DNA from: Sphingobium estronivorans
GTDB lineage: Bacteria; Pseudomonadota; Alphaproteobacteria; Sphingomonadales; Sphingomonadaceae
DNA length: 58,643 nt
NCBI RefSeq assembly: GCF_008692605.1
Contig: NZ_LFCT01000031.1
Coordinates: 1 to 58,643 of the forward strand
Reading direction: 5' to 3'
Shown here: positions 24,603 to 34,473 of the stretch, in pieces
Numbering within the stretch: position 1 is the stretch's first letter
Layout of the letters: each line of letters starts with the position of its first letter
Notes under the pieces: generated by a model
What the model saw: the letters and a program-made list of their open reading frames with translations, nothing else
Databases searched by the model: none
Told to the model about the DNA's origin: nothing
Made by a program: the position numbers and the translations under genes

Positions 24603-26941
24603 CCGATCTCCTTCCGCAAGCCGGCGATCAGGTCCGCGGCATGTTTCAGCCGCGTCTCTTCCTCATCGAGGATCGCCATGAAAGCGGTCCGCCTATAGTC
24701 GCGCACCGTTTCCTGCGAAAGACGGTTTGCCGCGGGCAATGCCGAAATCACGATATCCAGCAGCCGCTCCACGCCATGGAGCCGCCCCCACAGATAGTCA
24801 TTTTCCCGATAGGCGCGGCTGAAAAAGGCCCCGAAATTATTGAATTCAATGCCTTTCAGCGTCGCTTCCGCGCCGCCCGACCGGATCGCGCTGCAATCTT
24901 CGGGCGAGATGCGGTCGACCTTGATCGGGTCATATTCGTCCATGGCGTGGCCCTGGAGCAACGGCAGGGTCGCGATGTCGTAGAAGGGAAAGCCGAGATA
25001 GGCGAGCAGCATCGTCCGCCGCTCCGCCCTGGGCAGCGCGGCCATCGCATCGGCCAGCATCATGTCCGCCGCCTCGTCCCGCTCGCGCAGGCCGCGCAGC
25101 TGCGCCACCGCCGCCAGCGCGGCGCCCGGATCATTGGGCACCTCCCGCGCCGCCGCCCGGATTTCCCCATTGTAGAAGTCGGTGCCTTCGCATTCGGTAT
25201 AATGGGACATGGCGGCATAGATGGCGTCGTGCATCTTCAGGATGACCGCCTCGTCGGTGTTTGCCTCCACCTCCAGCGTCTCCGCCAGCCGCCGCGCCAG
25301 GAAGCGCAGGCGGCGGATGCGGAAAGCCAGGTCATGCTGGCGGAAGAAGGCGACCGGCGCGGAATCGCGCCCGACATCCTCAGTCAGCCGGTCCGCACCG
25401 ATGGCGCGAACATGACCCCAGAGCGCCTGACGGTAGCTTTCGCGCATCAGCGGGCTTTCCTCCGCGCCGAGGCGGAAGAGCAGGGCGGCCAGATCCTCGA
25501 CAATGCCGGAAAGCTTGAGATGGCCATAAGCCGGGAAGGCGAAGCCGGCGGAATTGGCGGCGCGCTGCTGCGCCTTGCCGCGCCAGGCCGAGAGCCGCGC
25601 CGGGGTCGGCCGGTCGAGGAACAGCATGCCGCCGATGGTGCTTTCCACCTCCGCCTCGATGCCGGGGCGCAACGCGGTCAGGATGCGCGCCATCCGCCGG
25701 ATGCGCCCGCTATGCCGGTCGATCGCATCCAAATTGTCGCGGATCGGCTGTTCGCGCGGAATGTCGCTCAAGGCGCCGAAGATGGTGCGGAAAAAGCCGG
25801 GCAACGGCGCTTGCTCGCCCGTCGTCGGCACGGCCTCGCCCTGGCGGTTGAGCTGGATGGAGCGATGACCGGGCTTGGGATCGATATAGACGAAGCGCCG
25901 GTCGACCTCCCGCCGCGAGGGACGGTTCTTGAGCGCGCCGATGGCCTGCGCGAAGGGCGCGTTGGCCAGCACCGATCCGTCGATCAGCACGGCATCCTCG
26001 GCCCGGCCCTGCGCCGTATGGCGGGGCAGGGCGCGGGCCAGGAACGTCTCCCGCGACGGCCAGGCGCGATGGCGGCGCTTCAGCACGCGGTCCAGTTCGC
26101 GCACGGTGAAGGGCGGGAAGGCGCCGGGAAAGCTGGCCGTCGCGCGCGCGGCGAACACCAGCTCGGCGGGATCGGCGAAATCGCGGCCCTGCCCATGGCT
26201 CTTCGGGCCCCGCGCGCGGAAGCCGATGGAGAGGCGATGTTCCGTTTCCACCACCTGCGGCGGGCTGTTGAGGTTGAGGCTTTGCGGATGCCCTTCGAAA
26301 TCGGTGACGGTGACGAACAGGTCCAGCGGGTGGCCGGCGGGCAGCAGCGCGGGACCGCGCCCGGTCGCCGCCATCGCGTCGAAGGCGTCCAGGATCATGG
26401 CGGTGAAGACCTCCCCGCCAAAGGGCGGCTCGAACCAGCGGGACCGGATGAAGTGGGACAGCTTGTGCCGCACCTCCTCCCGCGTGTCGGGGGCGACGGT
26501 GCGCTCCACCGTGTCGCCGGGATGCCGCGCCGCCATCCAGACGAGCGGCGTCGCCCAGAATTTGGTGATCCGTCGCGTCGGCCGCGCATCGGGGTCGAGC
26601 AGCTTTTCGACATCGGCATTGTCCAGCCACATGTCGGTCAGCGGATCGAGCGATTGGCCCGTCTCGATCGCCTGCGCCAGGAAGATGCCGTTGATGCCGC
26701 CCGCGCTCGCGCCCGCAATGATGTCGGGCATGACGCGCAGCCGGATGCCGCTTTCCTTTTCCAGTTCCTCCAGCAGCCGGCGATAAATGGCCTCGCTGCT
26801 GTTACCCGATGGCTCGCCGTCGTGAAACGCCCGGCTGGCGCGGGCCAGATGCCAGATTTCCTTGGTGATGCCGTGCATGTAGACGGCCAGGCTGATCCCG
26901 CCATAGCAGACCAGTGCGAGCCTGAGTTCCCGCTCTTTCAT
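24599..26941 (-). CDS. Patatin-like phospholipase domain protein
   Basis: 780 residues from the ATG at 26941 (the upstream in-frame extension is discounted because the family begins with this Met). N-terminal LRLALVCYGGISLAVYMHG gives the oxyanion-hole region; IIAGASAGGINGIFLA holds the GxSxG nucleophile; VLIDGSVLANAPFAQ supplies the DG of the Ser-Asp dyad. The C-terminal part belongs to the DUF3376-type extension found in large bacterial patatin proteins. It likely hydrolyses acyl lipids. It shares a 4-bp overlap with the lipoprotein gene downstream. Confidence 0.88.
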   Translation of the reverse strand: MKERELRLALVCYGGISLAVYMHGITKEIWHLARASRAFHDGEPSGNSSEAIYRRLLEELEKESGIRLRVMPDIIAGASAGGINGIFLAQAIETGQSLDPLTDMWLDNADVEKLLDPDARPTRRITKFWATPLVWMAARHPGDTVERTVAPDTREEVRHKLSHFIRSRWFEPPFGGEVFTAMILDAFDAMAATGRGPALLPAGHPLDLFVTVTDFEGHPQSLNLNSPPQVVETEHRLSIGFRARGPKSHGQGRDFADPAELVFAARATASFPGAFPPFTVRELDRVLKRRHRAWPSRETFLARALPRHTAQGRAEDAVLIDGSVLANAPFAQAIGALKNRPSRREVDRRFVYIDPKPGHRSIQLNRQGEAVPTTGEQAPLPGFFRTIFGALSDIPREQPIRDNLDAIDRHSGRIRRMARILTALRPGIEAEVESTIGGMLFLDRPTPARLSAWRGKAQQRAANSAGFAFPAYGHLKLSGIVEDLAALLFRLGAEESPLMRESYRQALWGHVRAIGADRLTEDVGRDSAPVAFFRQHDLAFRIRRLRFLARRLAETLEVEANTDEAVILKMHDAIYAAMSHYTECEGTDFYNGEIRAAAREVPNDPGAALAAVAQLRGLRERDEAADMMLADAMAALPRAERRTMLLAYLGFPFYDIATLPLLQGHAMDEYDPIKVDRISPEDCSAIRSGGAEATLKGIEFNNFGAFFSRAYRENDYLWGRLHGVERLLDIVISALPAANRLSQETVRDYRRTAFMAILDEEETRLKHAADLIAGLRKEIG

Positions 26942-27002
26942 AGGCTTGAGAGTTGCAGAGCCGGATGCGCTTGTCGAGGGCCGGAAGGATTTGTCGGGAG
27001 CG

Positions 27003-27713
27003 TCAGGATAGTTTGAACTCCGCCCAGATCGGAAGATGGTCCGACGCCCGCCGCGCCGCCGCGCTTTCATGGACACCGCTGGCGATCAGCTTCAACTGCC
27101 CGCAATGCATGATCCGGTCGAGCTGCGCCACGGGCCGCCGCGCATGGAAGGACCGCCCGCATGGCGCGAAGCTGAAATGCCGCGCGAAATCGGCCAGGCA
27201 TCCCCGCCCGGCGCTCCATTCGTTGAGGTCGCCCATCAGCACGGTCGGCATCGTGTCGCGCAGCCCCGCCGCATGGATCACCGCCGCCGCCTGCTTGCGC
27301 CGCCACAGGCCCGACAGGTCGAGATGCATGCCGAAGATCCGCAGGCCCGTCTTGCCCCCCTTGTCCGGCAGCCTCACCTCCGCCATCGTCGCGCCGCGCG
27401 GCTCCAGGCAAGGCAAGTGCAGCACGTCATGCGCGCCGACCTCCGCCTCCTTGCGCACCAGTATCGCATTGCCGTGCCAGCCCATGGAATCGACATGCAC
27501 GTTGAGCGGCACCGGCTTGTAGGGGCTGAGCGATTCGAGCAACCAGGGTGGCAGCGCCGCCGAACGCACGCCGAAGCGCCGGTCCGCCTCCTGAAGCGCG
27601 ATCACATCGGCATCGACCTCGTTCAGCACGTCGATCACCCGTTCCGGCACCCGGCGGCGATCGGTGCCAATGGCCTTGCGGATATTGTAGCTGGCGACAC
27701 GAATGGATTTCAT
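27003..27713 (-). CDS. Endonuclease/exonuclease/phosphatase family protein
   Basis: 236 residues from the ATG at 27713. EEP-fold motifs: VASYNIRKAIG (Asn), ALQEADRR (catalytic Glu), FGMHLDLSG, MGDLNEWSA (Asp-x-Asn) and SDHLPIWAEF (terminal Asp-His). No signal peptide. These metal-dependent phosphohydrolases act on nucleic acids, phosphoinositides or other phosphodiesters; the exact substrate cannot be told here. It is divergent from radA, with about 90 bp between the starts. Confidence 0.87.
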   Translation of the reverse strand: MKSIRVASYNIRKAIGTDRRRVPERVIDVLNEVDADVIALQEADRRFGVRSAALPPWLLESLSPYKPVPLNVHVDSMGWHGNAILVRKEAEVGAHDVLHLPCLEPRGATMAEVRLPDKGGKTGLRIFGMHLDLSGLWRRKQAAAVIHAAGLRDTMPTVLMGDLNEWSAGRGCLADFARHFSFAPCGRSFHARRPVAQLDRIMHCGQLKLIASGVHESAAARRASDHLPIWAEFKLS

Positions 27714-27802
27714 ACCGAAACAATGCGCCACTCCGCGCAGGGTTTCCATGGGAAGATGCAAAGAGGATTTGTGTTCCGCATATGTTCTGATATACGTGCG
27801 CC

Positions 27803-29170
27803 ATGGCAAAGGCAAAGCGCAAATTCGTCTGTCAGCAATGCGGCACCGTTTCCGGCCGGTGGCAGGGCCAATGCGACGATTGCGGCGAATGGAACAGCAT
27901 CGTCGAGGAAGCGGCGGAGACGGTCTTTTCGGCCCGCCATGACCTTCACACCGGCGGTCGCGCGCTGAAGCTGGTGGGACTGGACGACAAGGTCGAACTG
28001 CCGCCGCGCACCACCACCGGCATTGCCGAATTCGACCGCGCGCTGGGCGGCGGCATCGTGCCGGGTTCCGCCACGCTGATCGGCGGCGACCCCGGCATCG
28101 GCAAGTCGACGCTTCTGTTGCAGGCGGCCGCCCGCATTGCGTCGGCCGGGCATAGCGTGGCCTATATCAGCGGGGAGGAGGCGTCGGATCAGGTGCGACT
28201 GCGCGCCCAGCGATTGGGGCTGGGCAATGCGCCGGTGCAACTCGCCAGCGCCACCTCCGTCCGCGACATATTGACGACGCTGGGGGAAGGGACGCCGCCC
28301 GCGCTGCTCATCATCGATTCGATCCAGACCATGCACAGCGACCTGATCGAAGGCGCGCCGGGCACGGTCAGCCAGGTGCGCGCGTCGAGCCAGGAATTGA
28401 TCCGCTTCGCCAAGCAGCGCGGCACGGCGCTGATCCTCGTCGGCCATGTCACCAAGGACGGCAGTATCGCGGGCCCCCGCGTGCTGGAGCATATGGTCGA
28501 CACGGTGCTGAGCTTCGAGGGCGAGCGCAGCCATCAATATCGCATCCTGCGTGCGATCAAGAACCGCTTCGGCGGCACCGACGAGATCGGCGTCTTCGCC
28601 ATGGTTGCGGAGGGGCTGGAGGAAGTCGCCAACCCTTCCGCCCTGTTCCTGACCCATCGCGACGAGAATGTGACGGGCGCCACCGTCTTTCCTGCGCTGG
28701 AAGGCACGCGTCCGGTGCTGGTCGAGATCCAGGCGCTGGTCGTCCGCCTTTCCAGCGGTGCGACCCCCCGCCGCGCCGTGGTCGGATGGGACAGCGGGCG
28801 TCTCGCCATGGTCCTTGCCGTGCTGGAGGCGCGTTGCGGCCTCAGCTTCTCGACCTGCGAAGTCTATCTGAACGTCGCGGGCGGTTATCGCCTGTCCGAC
28901 CCCGCCGCCGACCTGGCCGTCGCTGCCGCCTTGATGTCGGCGCTGTCGGAGCGTCCGGTTCCGTCCGATGTGGTCCTCTTCGGGGAAATCGCGCTGTCGG
29001 GCGAACTGCGTCCCGTCGCCCATTCGCCGCTGCGACTGAGGGAGGCGGCCAAGCTGGGTTTCAGCCGCGCCTTCGTCCCCGCCGCCGTCGCCGATGGGGT
29101 GAAGGGCATTTCGGTCAGCGGCTATCGCGCGCTGGCGCAACTGGTTGACCAGATGCTTGGTCGCGGATAG
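27803..29170 (+). CDS. radA: DNA repair protein RadA
   Basis: 455 residues. N-terminal zinc finger with four Cys (CQQCGTVSGRW and CDDCGEW), RecA-like core with Walker A GGDPGIGKST (about residue 95), the diagnostic RadA motif KNRFGGTDEIG (about residue 251), and a C-terminal Lon-protease-like domain (about 310-455). RadA promotes branch migration and processing of recombination intermediates. cvpA follows 11 bp after its stop, suggesting an operon. Confidence 0.96.
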   Translation: MAKAKRKFVCQQCGTVSGRWQGQCDDCGEWNSIVEEAAETVFSARHDLHTGGRALKLVGLDDKVELPPRTTTGIAEFDRALGGGIVPGSATLIGGDPGIGKSTLLLQAAARIASAGHSVAYISGEEASDQVRLRAQRLGLGNAPVQLASATSVRDILTTLGEGTPPALLIIDSIQTMHSDLIEGAPGTVSQVRASSQELIRFAKQRGTALILVGHVTKDGSIAGPRVLEHMVDTVLSFEGERSHQYRILRAIKNRFGGTDEIGVFAMVAEGLEEVANPSALFLTHRDENVTGATVFPALEGTRPVLVEIQALVVRLSSGATPRRAVVGWDSGRLAMVLAVLEARCGLSFSTCEVYLNVAGGYRLSDPAADLAVAAALMSALSERPVPSDVVLFGEIALSGELRPVAHSPLRLREAAKLGFSRAFVPAAVADGVKGISVSGYRALAQLVDQMLGRG

Positions 29171-29181
29171 CCAGCAACGCG

Positions 29182-29694
29182 ATGAACGCGATCGATATTC
29201 TCGTCCTGCTGCTGATCGGCGGCTGCTCGATCTTCGGCCTGTTGCGCGGCTTTGTGCAGGAAACCCTGTCGCTGATCGCCTGGGTTCTCGGTATTTTCGC
29301 GATCCGCCTTTTCCATGCCTCGGCCACCGAAAGGCTGGATTCCTTCGTTGGCACCACCAGCGGCGCGGCGGTCCTTGCCTTCATCTTGGTGTTCGGTGTC
29401 ACGTTCGGCGCGGGCAAGCTGCTCGCCCATGCCATAGGCCGCCGTACGCGACAGTCGGTCCTTGGCCCGGTCGACCGGGTGCTCGGCGCGGGGTTCGGCG
29501 CGGTCAAGGGGCTGATTGGCGCGACCCTGATATTCCTGGCGTTCAGCCTCGTCTACGACACGGTCTACGGCGGCGGCAGCCGTCGCCCGGACTGGCTTTC
29601 CGACGCGCGCACCTACCCATTGCTCAATGCCAGTGGTCAGGCGATCAGCGAATTCGTGGCGGAACGCCGGGCGCACAAGCCTTCCGCAAACTGA
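29182..29694 (+). CDS. cvpA: CvpA family membrane protein
   Basis: 170 residues with four hydrophobic segments. Characteristic start AIDILVLLLIGGCSIFGLLRG, then VQETLSLIAWVLGIF, and the central VLGPVDRVLGAGFGAVKGL motif. CvpA proteins were named for colicin V production but have a broad, poorly defined envelope role. It follows radA closely (11 bp) on the same strand. The family usually sits beside purF; that gene is not visible here. Confidence 0.9.
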   Translation: MNAIDILVLLLIGGCSIFGLLRGFVQETLSLIAWVLGIFAIRLFHASATERLDSFVGTTSGAAVLAFILVFGVTFGAGKLLAHAIGRRTRQSVLGPVDRVLGAGFGAVKGLIGATLIFLAFSLVYDTVYGGGSRRPDWLSDARTYPLLNASGQAISEFVAERRAHKPSAN

Positions 29695-29745
29695 CAGGCC
29701 TGAAACCGACAGGCGTGGGGTTGGCGTTAGGCGGCTGTCTAACCC

Positions 29746-30663
29746 CTACAACCACCCCTTCGCCCGATACGCCTCGACTGTCGCCTTCAGCCCGTCCTCC
29801 GTCGTCACCTTCGGCACCCAGAGCTTCTTGGGCGGCTGCTTGCGCTTCTGCACCACCCAGTCGGGATGGCAGAAATAGCTCACCCGATCGAGCGTCAGCT
29901 TGGCATTCCTGCCGCGCACCATCCGGTCCAGCCGCGCCCCCATGCCCAGCATCCATTCGGGCGTCGAGAAGGTCCGCACCGGTCGCCCGACCGCGCGGGC
30001 AATGGCTTGCGCGAATTCCAGATGATCCCAGCCGCCCGGCGTGCCGTCATCGACTTCATAGACATGGGTCAGGCTCTTCATGTCCTTTTCGACCGCGAGC
30101 GTCAGGAACAGACGCGCCAGATCGCTCACTTCGATCAGAGATAGTCGCCCAGCCGGCGGCATCAGCATGATGCCGCGCTTGGCCATGCGGAACAACTCCA
30201 GCATCTCGCGGTCGCCCGGCCCATAGATTGCGGGCGGCCGCACGATGGTCCAATCGAGGCCACTGGCCTTCACATGCCGCTCAGCCAGTTCCTTCGACCA
30301 GCCATAGTCCGACAGTTCCGGCTCCCGCGCAGAGAGGGAGGACACGTGGATCAGCCGCTTCACGCCGCGCTGCCGCATGGCGTCGACCACCGCCATGGTC
30401 CCGCGCGCATTGCCGGTCTCGAAGCCTTCGCGGTCCGGCGCGTTCACCACGCCCGCGATATGGATCACCACATCGGCGTCGCGCACCAGCGTGTTGATCG
30501 CCGCCCGGTCCTCCAGCGCGCCCGGCACCCATTTCAGATGCGCGCGGGGCGGCTGCGCCCGGCGGGTGATGGCGGTGACATGATGCCCCGCCGCCAGAAC
30601 CTGATTCAGCGTCTCGGCGCCGACGAATCCCGTCGCGCCCGTCATCGCAATGCGCAGGTTCAT
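29746..30663 (-). CDS. NDUFA9-like NAD(P)-binding protein
   Basis: 305 residues from the ATG at 30663. Atypical short-chain dehydrogenase fold: Rossmann motif MTGATGFVGAETL at the N-terminus, LIHVSSLSA, then YGWSKELAE (Tyr-x3-Lys). It continues with TIVRPPAIYGPGD. The pattern resembles complex I NDUFA9-like and NmrA-type proteins, so it may bind NADPH rather than catalyse. Encoded 4 bp downstream of proB on the same strand, so likely co-transcribed with it. Specific function not certain. Confidence 0.82.
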   Translation of the reverse strand: MNLRIAMTGATGFVGAETLNQVLAAGHHVTAITRRAQPPRAHLKWVPGALEDRAAINTLVRDADVVIHIAGVVNAPDREGFETGNARGTMAVVDAMRQRGVKRLIHVSSLSAREPELSDYGWSKELAERHVKASGLDWTIVRPPAIYGPGDREMLELFRMAKRGIMLMPPAGRLSLIEVSDLARLFLTLAVEKDMKSLTHVYEVDDGTPGGWDHLEFAQAIARAVGRPVRTFSTPEWMLGMGARLDRMVRGRNAKLTLDRVSYFCHPDWVVQKRKQPPKKLWVPKVTTEDGLKATVEAYRAKGWL

Positions 30664-30667
30664 GGCC

Positions 30668-31798
30668 TCAGACCATCGCCATATGATCGCGGTGGACCAG
30701 CACGGAGCGGGGGAGGTGCCCCAGTAGCGCCGCGATATCCTCGCTGCGCTTGCCCGCGATCCGCGCGGCTTCCGCGCTGTCATATTCGATCAGGCCCCGC
30801 GCGATGACCCGGCCATCCTCGGCCAAGATGTCGACCACGTCGCCGCGTGCGAAAATGCCTTCCACGCGCGCCACGCCGGCCGGCAGCAGGCTGTTGCCGC
30901 GTCCCAACGCCGCCTCGGCGCCGGCATCGACCACGATCCGCCCGCGCACCGTCAGCCGCCCGGCGAGCCAGCCCTTGCGCGCGCCTTTGGCCTGCGCCGC
31001 AAGGAAGATCGACCCCTTGCCGCCCTCCGCCCAATGCGACAGCGGCGAATCCACCTTGCCGGAGATGATCGCCAGATGCGCCCCGGCGCCGGTCGCAATG
31101 CGCGCCGCCTCGATCTTGGAGGTCATGCCCCCCGATCCCATGCCCGAAGCGGAGCCGCTGTCCGCCATCCCGGCAATGCGCGCATCGATGCGCTCGATTG
31201 TCTCAATCAGCATGGCATTCGCATCGACATGCGGATTGGCGGTGTAAAGCCCGTCGACGTCCGACAGCAGCACAACTGCGTCAGCCCGTGCCGCCTGTCC
31301 GATGCGCGCCGCCAGCCGGTCATTGTCGCCGAAGCGGATCTCGGCCGTGGCGACGCTGTCATTCTCATTGACCACCGGCACGACGTCCAGCGTCATCAGC
31401 CGCTCCAGCGTGGCCGACGCATTCAGATAGCGCCGCCGATGTTCCAGATCGTCCAGCGTCACCAGCATCTGCGCGGCGGTGATGCCGTTTTCATGCAGCA
31501 GGTTCGCCCAGCATTGCGACAGCGCGATCTGCCCCGTCGCCGCCGCCGCCTGCGCGTCCTCCAGGGAGCCGCGTCCGCCCTTGGGCAGTTTCAGCCGCCG
31601 CGCGCCCAGGGCGATGGCGCCGGAGGACACGATGATGATCTGCTGTCCGGCCGCCTTGCGCGCGGCGACATCGGCGACCAGCGTGCGCAACCAGGCCTCG
31701 CGCACCTGGCCCTGCGGATCGACCAGCAGCGCGGAGCCGATCTTGATGACCAGGCGGCGGATTTGAGCGGGAGGGAAGCCGGAGAGGGGAGCGGTCAT
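30668..31798 (-). CDS. proB: Glutamate 5-kinase
   Basis: 376 residues. The amino-acid-kinase domain has VIKIGSALLVD, IIVSSGAIALGARRL, the VVPVVNENDSVATAEIRFGDND block and GGMTSKIEAARIA. The C-terminal ~80 residues form the PUA domain (LPAGVARVEGIFARGDVVDIL). It phosphorylates glutamate in the first step of proline synthesis. proA is not adjacent. obg lies 74 bp upstream on the same strand, with a GC-rich hairpin between them. Confidence 0.95.
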   Translation of the reverse strand: MTAPLSGFPPAQIRRLVIKIGSALLVDPQGQVREAWLRTLVADVAARKAAGQQIIIVSSGAIALGARRLKLPKGGRGSLEDAQAAAATGQIALSQCWANLLHENGITAAQMLVTLDDLEHRRRYLNASATLERLMTLDVVPVVNENDSVATAEIRFGDNDRLAARIGQAARADAVVLLSDVDGLYTANPHVDANAMLIETIERIDARIAGMADSGSASGMGSGGMTSKIEAARIATGAGAHLAIISGKVDSPLSHWAEGGKGSIFLAAQAKGARKGWLAGRLTVRGRIVVDAGAEAALGRGNSLLPAGVARVEGIFARGDVVDILAEDGRVIARGLIEYDSAEAARIAGKRSEDIAALLGHLPRSVLVHRDHMAMV

Positions 31799-31810
31799 TT
31801 ACCTTTTCCT

Positions 31811-31831
31811 CCCCTCCCTTTGAAGGAGGGG
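31811..31831. repeat. Hairpin between obg and proB
   Basis: CCCCTCC / GGAGGGG around CTTTGAA. It lies in the 74-bp gap and may be a transcript-processing or repeat element. The surrounding GGGGGGAGGG tract continues on the right. Confidence 0.35.
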
Positions 31832-31872
31832 TCGGGGGGAGGGTGCGAACGAAGCGAGCTTGGGATGCCGGG

Positions 31873-32973
31873 TCAGATCGGCGACCACGGCGCCTCGCTT
31901 TCCTCGCCTCCATCCTTATCGTCATCCTCACCGCTCGTCGGCTGATCCAGCAACGGCAGCACCGCATCCATCAACCTGGGCACGCCTTCGCCCGTGGCGC
32001 CGGAAATGATGAACACATCCTCCACCCCAGCCTCATCGCGAAGCTGTTCGGCAATGTCCTCCATCAATTCCTGCCCCAGCAGGTCGCCCTTGTTGAGCGC
32101 CACGATCTGCGGCTTTTCGTCCAAGCCGCCGCCATAAGCCGACAGTTCATCCTGCACGATGCGGAACTGTTCGACCGGATCGTCCCCGGTCGCGTCGATC
32201 AGGTGCAGCAGCACTCGACACCGCTCGATATGCCCCAGGAAGCGATCGCCAATGCCCGCGCCCTCGGCCGCGCCCTCGATCAGCCCCGGAATGTCAGCCA
32301 GCACGAACTCCCGCTCGCGATGCAGCACCACGCCAAGCTGCGGCTTGGTGGTGGTGAAGGCATAGGCGCCGACCTTCGCCTTGGTATTGGTGACCTGGTT
32401 GATGAAGGTCGACTTGCCCGCATTGGGCATGCCCACAAGGCCCACATCGGCCAGCAGCTTCAGCCGCAGCCACACCCACATTTCCTGCCCCGGCCAGCCC
32501 GTGCCATGCTGGCGCGGGGCGCGGTTGGTGCTGGTCTTGTAGGACAGGTTGCCGCGCCCGCCGTCGCCGCCGCGCAGCAGCATGAGCCGCTGCCCCACTT
32601 CGGTGAAATCGGCCAGCAGCTCCTGCTCGAACTCCATGGTGCCGTCTTCGTCCTCCGTGCCCTCTATGGGCGTGGGATCGGACAGGATCTGCGTCCCCAC
32701 CGGCACCTTGACGACCAGGTCCTCGCCACCCGCGCCATAGCGGTTCTTGCCCATGCCCGGCATGCCGCGCTGCGCCTTGAAATGCTGGGTGTAGCGGAAG
32801 TCGATCAGGGTGTTCAGCCCCGCGACCGCCTCGAATATGATGTCGCCGCCCTTGCCGCCGTTGCCGCCGTCAGGACCGCCATATTCGACATATTTTTCGC
32901 GCCGGAAACTGACCGCGCCAGGACCGCCCCAGCCGGACTTGATGTAAATCTTTGCTTGATCCAGAAAATGCAT
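31873..32973 (-). CDS. obg: GTPase Obg/CgtA
   Basis: 366 residues. The N-terminal glycine-rich Obg fold (about 1-160: GGPDGGNGGKGGDIIFEA) is followed by the G domain: G1 GMPNAGKST, the switch region with TT, G3 DIPGLIEGA and G4 ALNKGDL. The C-terminus is short and acidic. Essential ribosome-associated GTPase linked to 50S assembly and stress control. It is separated from rpmA/rplU here by the two acetyltransferase genes, whereas in many bacteria rplU-rpmA-obg are contiguous. Confidence 0.95.
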   Translation of the reverse strand: MHFLDQAKIYIKSGWGGPGAVSFRREKYVEYGGPDGGNGGKGGDIIFEAVAGLNTLIDFRYTQHFKAQRGMPGMGKNRYGAGGEDLVVKVPVGTQILSDPTPIEGTEDEDGTMEFEQELLADFTEVGQRLMLLRGGDGGRGNLSYKTSTNRAPRQHGTGWPGQEMWVWLRLKLLADVGLVGMPNAGKSTFINQVTNTKAKVGAYAFTTTKPQLGVVLHREREFVLADIPGLIEGAAEGAGIGDRFLGHIERCRVLLHLIDATGDDPVEQFRIVQDELSAYGGGLDEKPQIVALNKGDLLGQELMEDIAEQLRDEAGVEDVFIISGATGEGVPRLMDAVLPLLDQPTSGEDDDKDGGEESEAPWSPI

Positions 32974-33161
32974 GGCGCGCCCATAGCCGCTTATGCGACA
33001 AAATTAAACCACGCGTGCCGCAAAAGCCGCCGCTTCTTCCATCATCGTCGAAATCAGGTGCCGCGTGGCCAGGTGCCGAACCTTTTCACGCGGCCATTCC
33101 GGCGCCCAGACCCTTTCTCCAGCCGCTTGACCGGCGCGCGGGCGCACAGCCATATTTGCCC

Positions 33162-33764
33162 ATGACCCAAGCCCCGATATTGCAAACGGACCGCCTGATC
33201 CTGCGTCCCCACCGGGCAGAGGATTTTCCCGCCTGCCGCCTGTTATGGAACGATCCCGCCGTCGTCCGCCACATTGGCGGGCAACCGCAGGACGGGCAGG
33301 CCACATGGTTTCGCATCCTGCGCTATGCGGGCATGTGGTCGCTGCTGGGCTATGGCATGTGGGCGCTGGAGGACCGGGCCAGCGGCGCATTGCTGGGCGA
33401 AGCGGGGTTGCTCAGCGCCGCGCGGGGCATCGCCGAACTGGAGGATGTGCCCGAAGCGGGCTGGGTTCTGGCGCCGACGGGCTGGGGCAGGGGACTCGCC
33501 ACCGAAGCGATGCGGTCGGTCCTGCATTGGGCCGACCGTCATCTCGACGCGCCGGTGACGCGCTGCATCATCCAATCCGATCATGCCGCGTCCATCCGCG
33601 TCGCCACAAAATCAGGCTTCACCCATTTCGCCGACCGGATGCTGGGCGCCGCGCCGATTCGACTTTTTGAGCGTGTCCGGGCGACCGGGGCCGAAGGCGG
33701 CATTGACGTGCCGCCTTCGGCGTTCCGGGATCATGCCGCCAGCGCCGGCAGCGAATCCCCGTAA
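33162..33764 (+). CDS. GNAT-family N-acetyltransferase (RimJ/RimL-like)
   Basis: 200 residues from the ATG at 33162. Pattern of this family: LQTDRLILRPHRAEDFPA at the start, LLGEAGLLSA, GWVLAPTGWGRGLATEAM (acetyl-CoA pyrophosphate loop), and IRVATKSGFTHF. It acetylates an unknown amine. The 3' end overlaps that of the convergent GNAT gene by 34 bp. The two are diverged copies of the same fold. Confidence 0.88.
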   Translation: MTQAPILQTDRLILRPHRAEDFPACRLLWNDPAVVRHIGGQPQDGQATWFRILRYAGMWSLLGYGMWALEDRASGALLGEAGLLSAARGIAELEDVPEAGWVLAPTGWGRGLATEAMRSVLHWADRHLDAPVTRCIIQSDHAASIRVATKSGFTHFADRMLGAAPIRLFERVRATGAEGGIDVPPSAFRDHAASAGSESP

Positions 33765-34321
33765 AGGTCGATCGACATGTCGGCCATCGCGCGGGCGTCC
33801 GCGCCCTCTTCGGAAACGCCTTCCTCGAAGATCAGGCAATCCGCCGCAGCGCCCCGGCCCATGCTGAAGCGGCTTTCGATTCGCCCGGTGTCGCGGAAGC
33901 CGATCTTGCGCAGGACATTGCCCGATGCCGGATTGTCCGCGAAATGGAGGGCCCGGACATCGCGGACGCCCGCCGCCCGCGCCATCTGCATGACGGCGCG
34001 CGCCGCTTCGGTCGCGAATCCCAGCCCCCAATAGGGGCGCGCGATCCAATAGCCCAGTTCCGGCGCGCCATCCGCCGCCAGATGAATGCCGCAGCCGCCC
34101 ACCAGCCGAGGCGGGCCCTTGGTGCGGGTGAAGGCCAGCAGACGCGGCAGGCGCGCATCCTGCGGCAGGGCCAGAAAGGCTTCGGCATCGGCCAGGCCAT
34201 AGACGGCGGGGGCGCGCGTCAGATTGCGCAGGACCGACGCGTCGCCGATCGCCTCGGCCAGCGCGGGCGCATCTTCCATCCAGCCGGGCCGCAGCAACAG
34301 GCGAGGGGTACGGGCAAACAT
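33731..34321 (-). CDS. GNAT-family N-acetyltransferase (RimJ/RimL-like)
   Basis: 196 residues. RTPRLLLRPGWMEDAPALAE at the N-terminus, LGYWIARPYWGLGFATEAAR for the cofactor loop and NPASGNVLRKIGFRDTG for the C-terminal signature. Family substrates include ribosomal protein N-termini and small amines; the target cannot be read here. Convergent, with a 34-bp 3' overlap, with the plus-strand GNAT gene. Confidence 0.88.
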   Translation of the reverse strand: MFARTPRLLLRPGWMEDAPALAEAIGDASVLRNLTRAPAVYGLADAEAFLALPQDARLPRLLAFTRTKGPPRLVGGCGIHLAADGAPELGYWIARPYWGLGFATEAARAVMQMARAAGVRDVRALHFADNPASGNVLRKIGFRDTGRIESRFSMGRGAAADCLIFEEGVSEEGADARAMADMSIDLYGDSLPALAA

Positions 34322-34473
34322 TCAAACATCTCCTGATTTCCGGCGCGCCAATGGCCGCAAAAAGTTACGGCTTGACGACGCTTGGCTCTGGCTGGGCCCC
34401 GCCGCCTCGACGCGTGAGCGGGGCAGGGGTTCCAAAGCCCTGAGGGAAAATGTGGGGAGACGCCGACGAATAG

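Noticed and set aside
24641..27016. A 791-codon plus-strand frame opposite the patatin-like gene
   Set aside because: The minus strand has the GxSxG and DG motifs of patatin; the antisense frame is His/Arg-rich and featureless.
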